Source: Candidatus Saccharimonadia bacterium (GTDB taxonomy: Bacteria > Patescibacteriota > Saccharimonadia > UBA4664). From it: 34,091 nucleotides of DNA. Below the pieces are notes generated by a model. It saw only the letters and a program-made list of their open reading frames with translations. It was not told where the DNA came from and did no database searches. This document shows, one piece after another, positions 30,087-34,091 of the stretch (the first letter of the stretch is position 1; each line of letters opens with the position of its first letter). The stretch is from assembly GCA_035544015.1 (NCBI GenBank), contig DATKIP010000108.1, forward strand, positions 1-34,091, given 5' to 3'. The position numbers and the translations under genes are program-made.

Positions 30087-30800
30087 TCACACCGCCTCCA
30101 TTGCGAGGCCCATGTGTCCGTACATCCACTGAAGCACCACGGCACAGGCCTGCTCCGGCGAGAGCGGATCAGTGTCCAGGATCCCGAAGCCCTCAGACAG
30201 ATCCTGCGGAAGCCGCAACGAGCCCCTCGCGCGCCAATCCTGGCGGTCGCGGCGCCTCACTGCCCTCTGGCTCCGTCGAGCCCGCAGCGCCGCGACCCGA
30301 GGCGACACTCCGAGGCACATCGTGAGCCATGCCTCAGGGAAGTCCTGGCGGAACCGCCCATCGACGAGCACGATGCCGTCATAGCCGGCGGCGAATTCGG
30401 CCACCAGCGTACGGACATACTCACCTACCAGCCGATCGCCGCGCCACTTCGCCACCGCGACAGCGCTTGCTCGATTCGAGCAAGGGTCCGGCAAAAGCTG
30501 TCCGGCCCCCCGGCAGAGGTCTCCATCCGGGCCGATATGCATCCCGGCTTGGCGAGCCAGCGCGACCAGCTCACTCGAACGGTACGACCGCAGACGGCGC
30601 CGCCGCATGGGACCCGAACCGCGAGAAACGGAGTCACGGCAGGCCCAGCCCACCACTGCCCGATGCAGTATCTCGATCGAGACCACCACAGCCGCCGCAC
30701 CAACCTGTTGCAGATGTTGCGCCACCCCCCTTGCCGTGGTCGTCTTACCGGCGCCGTTTGGCCCGATGAACAGCACCACGTTGCCATAGTCGGCACGCAC
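30087..30800 (-). CDS. P-loop kinase, cytidylate-kinase-like
   Basis: 237 aa from a GTG with GGGAGG 8 nt upstream. The nearer ATG is out of frame. Walker A is GPNGAGKT (13-20), followed by a helix TARGVAQHLQQ. The C-terminal part (VLVDGRFRQDFPEAWLTMCLGVSPRVAALRARRSQRAVRRRDRQDWRARGSLRLP shortened, ending DTDPLSPEQ) resembles cytidylate kinase: an R-D-like FRQDFPEA, an Arg-rich lid, and a late IDT-like ILDTDPLS. The middle (about 60-130) is not recognised. It probably phosphorylates a nucleotide or small molecule. Standalone, with own promoter and terminator, and Arg CGG/CGA-rich codons unlike rpmE and rpsB at its sides. Confidence 0.65.
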   Translation of the reverse strand: MRADYGNVVLFIGPNGAGKTTTARGVAQHLQQVGAAAVVVSIEILHRAVVGWACRDSVSRGSGPMRRRRLRSYRSSELVALARQAGMHIGPDGDLCRGAGQLLPDPCSNRASAVAVAKWRGDRLVGEYVRTLVAEFAAGYDGIVLVDGRFRQDFPEAWLTMCLGVSPRVAALRARRSQRAVRRRDRQDWRARGSLRLPQDLSEGFGILDTDPLSPEQACAVVLQWMYGHMGLAMEAV

Positions 30801-30868
30801 GCATATCACCTCCCGGACTAATCCCCGTAAGAGCAAGCGCGAGCGAAGCCCGCCGCGCCAGTGCCAAC

Positions 30869-30897
30869 AATCTAAAACATTTATCCAAATATGTCAA
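30869..30897 (-). promoter_or_regulatory. Promoter of the P-loop kinase gene
   Basis: Minus strand perfect TTGACA (30892-30897), 17 nt, TAGATT (30869-30874). A ~60-nt UTR follows. Divergent from the rpmE promoter. Confidence 0.75.
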
Positions 30898-30924
30898 GAG
30901 CAGCAGTCTGCCCAATCCCAAACC

Positions 30925-30953
30925 TTGACCTACGCTCCATCATCAGGTACAAT
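30925..30953 (+). promoter_or_regulatory. Promoter of rpmE (near-leaderless)
   Basis: TTGACC (30925-30930), 17 nt, TACAAT (30948-30953). Only 9 nt separate the -10 from the rpmE ATG, so the 5' UTR is at most about 3 nt and no SD is possible. Confidence 0.75.
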
Positions 30954-30962
30954 CGTCAAGTT

Positions 30963-31280
30963 ATGAAAACCGGCATTCACCCCGAACTTCTCGAGACCAC
31001 CGTTCACTGCAACGGTTGCAACACTACCTTCACGACCCATTCGACCGTGAAGGAAATTAGCGTGGAAATTTGCTCCAACTGCCACCCGTTCTACACCGGC
31101 AAGCAAAAACTCATCGACACCGCCGGCCGCGTCGACAAATTCAAGGCCCGCCAGGCCGAAGCCACCAAGCGCGCCGAGGCCAAAGCCGCCGCCGAAAACA
31201 AAAAAGACCCTGAGGTCGCCAAGATCCAGGAAGAACTCCAAACCGAAACCGTCGAAGCTGAAACTGAACCCAAAGCTTAA
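30963..31280 (+). CDS. rpmE: 50S ribosomal protein L31
   Basis: 105 aa. The first ~65 residues are L31, beginning [23 protein letters not shown]. The zinc-ribbon pairs CNGC and CSNC identify the zinc-containing form. A further ~40 residues form an Ala/Lys/Glu-rich helix tail ([19 protein letters not shown]), longer than usual. A tail like this probably lies on the ribosome surface. Confidence 0.95.
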   Translation: MKTGIHPELLETTVHCNGCNTTFTTHSTVKEISVEICSNCHPFYTGKQKLIDTAGRVDKFKARQAEATKRAEAKAAAENKKDPEVAKIQEELQTETVEAETEPKA

Positions 31281-31295
31281 ATCTTCGTCTCTCTC

Positions 31296-31323
31296 AAAAA
31301 CCGGTCTCCAAGGCCGGTTTTTT
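31296..31323 (+). terminator. Terminator after rpmE
   Basis: AAAAACCGG pairs with CCGGTTTTT across a 9-nt loop. Six T end the arm. Confidence 0.85.
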
Positions 31324-31324
31324 A

Positions 31325-31353
31325 TTGAAAAAATACAAAAAACATGGTATAAA
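31325..31353 (+). promoter_or_regulatory. Promoter of the 183-aa gene
   Basis: TTGAAA (31325-31330), 17 nt, TATAAA (31348-31353) with extended TG (TGGTATAAA), giving a ~60-nt UTR. Confidence 0.7.
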
Positions 31354-31418
31354 AACAAAGCCGCTTTCCATTGTGCCTGCCAAGACGCATGCGGTACCGA
31401 CCGAGGAGCGTCGTTGAC

Positions 31419-31970
31419 ATGACCACTGCGAACCCGACCGACACGGCCCCCTACTCCCCAGAGCGCCACCTCAACGGCAACTGGCAGGAAGTATACCCGG
31501 GCATCCCTGCTCAGCGCGCCAACTACCACGGTACCGACCTCGCCAAGCTAGTGGTCGGGCCCACCGAGCAGTGGGCGGAGCTCTACGTGGCGGAGAGCCA
31601 CCCCGTAACCCATCCCCTGCCCCACGGCAACCTGCTCGTCGCCCGATTCGAAGAGTCCAGAAACGGCGGACCCGGCACCCTCATCGTGCGGATCCTCGCC
31701 ACCTGGCAGCCGGTGTCGGGCGAGGTGTACATCGCACCGGACCTCTGCGCCACGCCCGTGAACGGGCCCAGCGGCTGCGTGCACGTGTTCCAGGACTTCG
31801 GCGACGGCAGCGTGAGCCCAGTCCAGATACTACTGCCGGGCCGCACCACCTTGTTCGGCGGCTACCGCATCGAGGTCGCCTCCGAAGCCACAGATGACGG
31901 CACCTCCTGCGCCACCCGCGTGCGAGTTACCACTGGGCCCGCCGGCGAGTACGACCCTCTCGCCGAGTAG
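31419..31970 (+). CDS. Hypothetical protein, 183 aa
   Basis: Not recognised. Start chosen at the ATG with GAGGAG 10 nt upstream. An in-frame ATG at 31389 lacks an SD. The protein is acidic, without a signal peptide or membrane segment. The core (about 40-165) alternates short hydrophobic strands with turns (LVVGPTEQWAELYVAES, GTLIVRILATWQPVSGEVYIAP, SVSPVQILLPGRTTLFGGYRIEVAS), suggesting a beta-sandwich. Two Cys near 110-119 and one near 162 are isolated. Monocistronic between rpmE and prfA, with a strong promoter and a perfect 13-bp terminator. Codons favour GAG, AAC and CGG like the cold-shock and SGNH genes. Confidence 0.65.
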   Translation: MTTANPTDTAPYSPERHLNGNWQEVYPGIPAQRANYHGTDLAKLVVGPTEQWAELYVAESHPVTHPLPHGNLLVARFEESRNGGPGTLIVRILATWQPVSGEVYIAPDLCATPVNGPSGCVHVFQDFGDGSVSPVQILLPGRTTLFGGYRIEVASEATDDGTSCATRVRVTTGPAGEYDPLAE

Positions 31971-31989
31971 CCGCTCCGATCGGTTCAAC

Positions 31990-32023
31990 GCGAACCCGGG
32001 GGCACGAACACCCCCGGGTTCGC
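31990..32023 (+). terminator. Terminator after the 183-aa gene
   Basis: GCGAACCCGGGGG pairs perfectly with CCCCCGGGTTCGC, 8-nt loop. CTTTATT follows only after 10 nt. It overlaps the -35 region of prfA. Confidence 0.75.
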
Positions 32024-32047
32024 CACCCGCCTTTATTGCCGTATAAT
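32019..32047 (+). promoter_or_regulatory. Promoter of prfA-prmC (near-leaderless)
   Basis: Perfect TATAAT (32042-32047) with a weak -35 TTCGCC 17 nt upstream. The prfA ATG follows 10 nt later, so the UTR is only about 3-4 nt. Confidence 0.65.
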
Positions 32048-32057
32048 CAAGTAGATC

Positions 32058-33119
32058 ATGGATCCCACCGAGCACAAACTTCGCACCGAATACGACGACA
32101 TCGCCGGCCGCATGACCGACCCGGCGCTCTTTGGCACACCCGAAATGGTAGCGCTCGCCAAACGCCAAGCTGAGCTTTCGCCCCTCATCGAGCTCTACGA
32201 CCGCCGCCGCACCCTCGCCGACCACCTAGCGCAAAACCACGAAATGCTCAGCGACCCCGAGCTCGGCGAACTCGCGCGCGAGGAAATTCCCGCCCTCGAG
32301 GAGCAGCTCGCCCGCACCAACGACGAGCTCCGCCTGGCGCTAGTCCCCAAAGACCCCGCCGACGCCAAAAACGCCGTCATCGAAATCCGCGCCGGCGCCG
32401 GCGGCGACGAGGCCAGCCTATTTGCTGGCGAGCTCTATCGTATGTACGCCCGCTATGTCGAAAACCAACCCGGTTGGCACATCGAGCTCGTGAGTGAATC
32501 CCCCAGCGACGTCGGCGGCTACAAAGAAATCATCTTCGAGATCAAAGGCCCCGAGGCCTACGGCTGGCTCAAATACGAATCCGGCGTGCACCGCGTGCAA
32601 CGCGTTCCCGAAACCGAATCCCAGGGCCGGGTGCACACCAGTACTGTCACCGTCGCCGTGCTCCCCGAAGCCGAGGAAACCGACCTCGAAATCCGCGAGC
32701 AAGATCTGCGCATCGATGTCTACCGCTCCGGCGGCCACGGCGGCCAATCCGTCAACACCACCGACTCCGCCGTGCGCATTACGCACCTCCCGAGCGGCCT
32801 CGTGGTCACCTGCCAAGACGAAAAATCTCAGCTCAAAAACAAGCTCAAAGCCATGGGCGTACTCCGCTCGCGCCTGCTCGCGCTCAAAATGGAAGAAGAA
32901 CAGCGCGAAAACCGCGAGGTGCGCCTCGGCCAAATCGGCACCGGCGACCGCTCCGAAAAAATTCGTACCTACAACTTCCCCCAAGACCGCGTCACCGACC
33001 ACCGCATCGGCCGCACCCAGCACGGTCTCCCCGGCTTCATGCTCGGCGGCATCCACGACATGCTTGAAGCCCTCCGCGCCGAAGATCTGCGCCTGGGGCT
33101 CGAACAAGCCGCCACATGA
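32058..33119 (+). CDS. prfA: Peptide chain release factor 1
   Basis: 353 aa. Reads UAA and UAG. The catalytic GGQ is at 228-230 (GGHGGQSVNTTDSAVRITH). The codon-recognition tripeptide is PET (184-186, HRVQRVPETESQGRVHTS) where E. coli has PAT. Both fit the PxT rule of RF1. Domain 1 is a helical bundle (1-100). Upstream is a near-leaderless promoter. It overlaps prmC by 4 nt (ATGA). Confidence 0.96.
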   Translation: MDPTEHKLRTEYDDIAGRMTDPALFGTPEMVALAKRQAELSPLIELYDRRRTLADHLAQNHEMLSDPELGELAREEIPALEEQLARTNDELRLALVPKDPADAKNAVIEIRAGAGGDEASLFAGELYRMYARYVENQPGWHIELVSESPSDVGGYKEIIFEIKGPEAYGWLKYESGVHRVQRVPETESQGRVHTSTVTVAVLPEAEETDLEIREQDLRIDVYRSGGHGGQSVNTTDSAVRITHLPSGLVVTCQDEKSQLKNKLKAMGVLRSRLLALKMEEEQRENREVRLGQIGTGDRSEKIRTYNFPQDRVTDHRIGRTQHGLPGFMLGGIHDMLEALRAEDLRLGLEQAAT

Positions 33120-33937
33120 CGAGCCATCCTGCCACCACCATCCGCGAAGCCCTCACCACCGCCATCGCCTTCCTCGATGAACACCGCATCCCCGGCGCCC
33201 GGCTCGACGCCGAGCTGCTCCTGGCCCATACCCTGCGCCACGACCGCGCCTGGCTGCTCGCCCACGACGACGAGCCGCTCACCACCTTCCAGGTCGCCGA
33301 CTTCGAATCCTACATTTCCCGCCGCTCCGAGCACATCCCGGTCGTCCACCTCACCGGCAACCGCGAATTCTACGGCCTCGATTTCGAAATCACTCCCGAC
33401 GTCCTCACCCCCCGCATCGAAACCGAGCAAATGGTCGAGTGGGCCATCAAATACGCACCACCAAACTCCCATCTCATCGACATCGGCACCGGCTCCGGCG
33501 CCATCGCCATCGCCATCGCCGCTCACCGTCCCGACCTGCACATCACTGCCACCGACGTCACCGCCGAGGCGCTGGCTGTCGCCCGCCGCAACGCCGCCAC
33601 CCACCACGTCAATCTCGCCTTCATCCAATCCGACCTGTGGCAGGACGTCCCCGGCCGCTACGCCACCATCGTCACCAATCTCCCGTACCTGCGTGAAGAT
33701 GCCGACCTCATGCCTGAGGTCACGAAAGAGCCAGCCGTCGCCCTCTTTGGCGGCCCCGATGGCCTAAACCTCTATCGCCGTTTCCTCACCGGCCTGCCCG
33801 ATCATCTCGCTCCCGCCGGCCGCCTTTTTACCGAGTGCGACCCGTGGCAACACGCCGACCTCACTGCCGCAGCGGCCAAACAGCATCTCTCGCCCATTGA
33901 GCAGGGTTATTTCATTTTGGGCTTCCAGCGCCAATAA
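33116..33937 (+). CDS. prmC: Peptide chain release factor N5-glutamine methyltransferase
   Basis: 273 aa. Methylates the Gln of GGQ in release factors. The N-terminal helical domain is followed by a Rossmann methyltransferase with the SAM loop LIDIGTGSGAIA (120-131) and TDVTAEALAVARRNA. The catalytic motif is NLPY (188-191) in place of the usual NPPY. NPPY lines the Gln pocket, so the Leu is unusual, but the Asn and Tyr are kept. Coupled to prfA, its substrate. The terminal segment ends directly before the IS at 33952. Confidence 0.93.
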   Translation: MTSHPATTIREALTTAIAFLDEHRIPGARLDAELLLAHTLRHDRAWLLAHDDEPLTTFQVADFESYISRRSEHIPVVHLTGNREFYGLDFEITPDVLTPRIETEQMVEWAIKYAPPNSHLIDIGTGSGAIAIAIAAHRPDLHITATDVTAEALAVARRNAATHHVNLAFIQSDLWQDVPGRYATIVTNLPYLREDADLMPEVTKEPAVALFGGPDGLNLYRRFLTGLPDHLAPAGRLFTECDPWQHADLTAAAAKQHLSPIEQGYFILGFQRQ

Positions 33938-33951
33938 TCATCACAAAAACC

Positions 33952-33968
33952 CTGACCCACCCTCACTT
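33952..33968 (-). repeat. Terminal inverted repeat, left end of IS
   Basis: Reverse complement of 124-140, exact over 17 bp. Beyond it the sequences of the two sites differ. Confidence 0.7.
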
Positions 33969-33997
33969 TTGACATAACCATCATTTAGACGCAAAAA

Positions 33998-34037
33998 TGA
34001 CGGCAAAACGTTTCTGGAGGAAACAAAAATGCCGTCA
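33998..34037 (+). promoter_or_regulatory. Hairpin sequestering the transposase SD and start codon
   Basis: TGACGGCA (33998-34005) pairs with TGCCGTCA (34030-34037). Inside, GTTTC (34010-34014) pairs with GAAAC (34020-34024), holding the GGAGG SD (34016-34020) in the loop. The outer helix includes the TG of the ATG. Such structures block translation of transcripts that read into an IS from outside. Confidence 0.6.
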
Positions 34038-34091
34038 CCAAAAATCATACCGGTGTGCAGCCGGATAGTCCAACAACAGTTATTACCGCAG
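34029..34091 (+). CDS. N-terminal fragment of a putative transposase
   Basis: 21 codons to the window edge, beginning MPSPKIIPVCSRIVQQQLLP. SD GGAGG 8 nt upstream. Too short to name a family. The assignment rests on the terminal repeat just upstream. Its A-rich codons differ from the surrounding genes. Confidence 0.5.
   Translation, partial: MPSPKIIPVCSRIVQQQLLPQ

Larger units (their letters stand above)
33952..34091 (+). mobile_element. 5' end of an insertion sequence (right copy, truncated by window edge)
   Basis: Begins with the 17-bp terminal repeat, then TTGACA directly inside the end (33969-33974), a hairpin over the SD and start codon, and the first 21 codons of a gene. Same orientation as the fragment at 1-140. 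The insertion lies 15 nt after the prmC stop. Confidence 0.6.

Noticed and set aside
1-34091. tRNA, rRNA or CRISPR
   Set aside because: No cloverleaf-like sequence, rRNA segment or regularly spaced repeats found in the intergenic stretches, most of which are under 200 nt.

Overview
The window is GC-rich DNA (about 60 % by eye), gene-dense, using the standard code with UGA as stop. Gene order and protein sizes suggest a small-genome bacterium of the Patescibacteria/CPR type, perhaps Parcubacteria-like. The pointers are the compact runs rpmE/prfA-prmC and rpsB-tsf-frr-uppS-rseP, a short EF-Ts of 195 aa, a short ProRS, a class I LysRS, and a SecA without the C-terminal zinc tail. This placement is an inference from gene content and needs a marker-gene tree. 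No rRNA, tRNA or CRISPR array is visible.

Layout. At 1-140 and 33952-34091 lie the end and the start of what looks like one insertion sequence. The two pieces share an exact 17-bp inverted repeat (124-140 and 33952-33968), so the window is bracketed by IS copies in direct orientation. From 156 to 14535, all on the minus strand, are three core blocks: mreB-mreC-mreD-mrdA (cell shape and wall), greA-lysS, and serS-raiA-secA-murD-SDR-M16 peptidase. Nearly all genes inside the blocks overlap by 1-4 nt or abut. From 14642 to 23541 is an accessory region: a cold-shock-domain protein with a long structured leader, a class II DAHP synthase, a PIG-L/LmbE deacetylase, a small unknown protein followed by a GCS2-type glutamate-cysteine ligase homologue, an M20 peptidase, and a membrane-anchored SGNH hydrolase. 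From 23569 to 29910 (minus) are proS, a PadR regulator, and the operon rpsB-tsf-frr-uppS-rseP-CPBP. From 30046 to 33937 are a P-loop kinase (minus), rpmE, an unknown 183-aa protein, and prfA-prmC.

The most striking content is RNA-based amino-acid sensing. Three short leader-peptide ORFs, each followed by an intrinsic terminator, lie within about 1.4 kb. One is rich in Phe/Tyr/Trp and precedes DAHP synthase. One has Cys-Cys-Cys and precedes the PIG-L deacetylase. One is rich in Leu/Val/Ile and precedes the small protein plus GCS2 ligase. In the first and third I can draw antiterminator helices that exclude the terminator. In all three the leader start codon lies close to the expected transcription start, so the leader mRNAs are probably leaderless. 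A fourth sensor, a T-box upstream of proS, has a complete antiterminator/terminator pair with the tRNA-binding bulge TGGTACC. CPR bacteria are generally poor in amino-acid biosynthesis, so this set is unexpected.

A second pattern is that the accessory genes (cold-shock protein, DAHP synthase, GCS2 ligase, SGNH hydrolase, kinase, 183-aa protein) mostly stand alone with their own promoter and a long, near-perfect GC hairpin behind them. By eye they prefer AAG/AAC/GAG and CTG/CGG codons more than the core genes. This is compatible with acquisition from a high-GC, actinobacteria-like donor.
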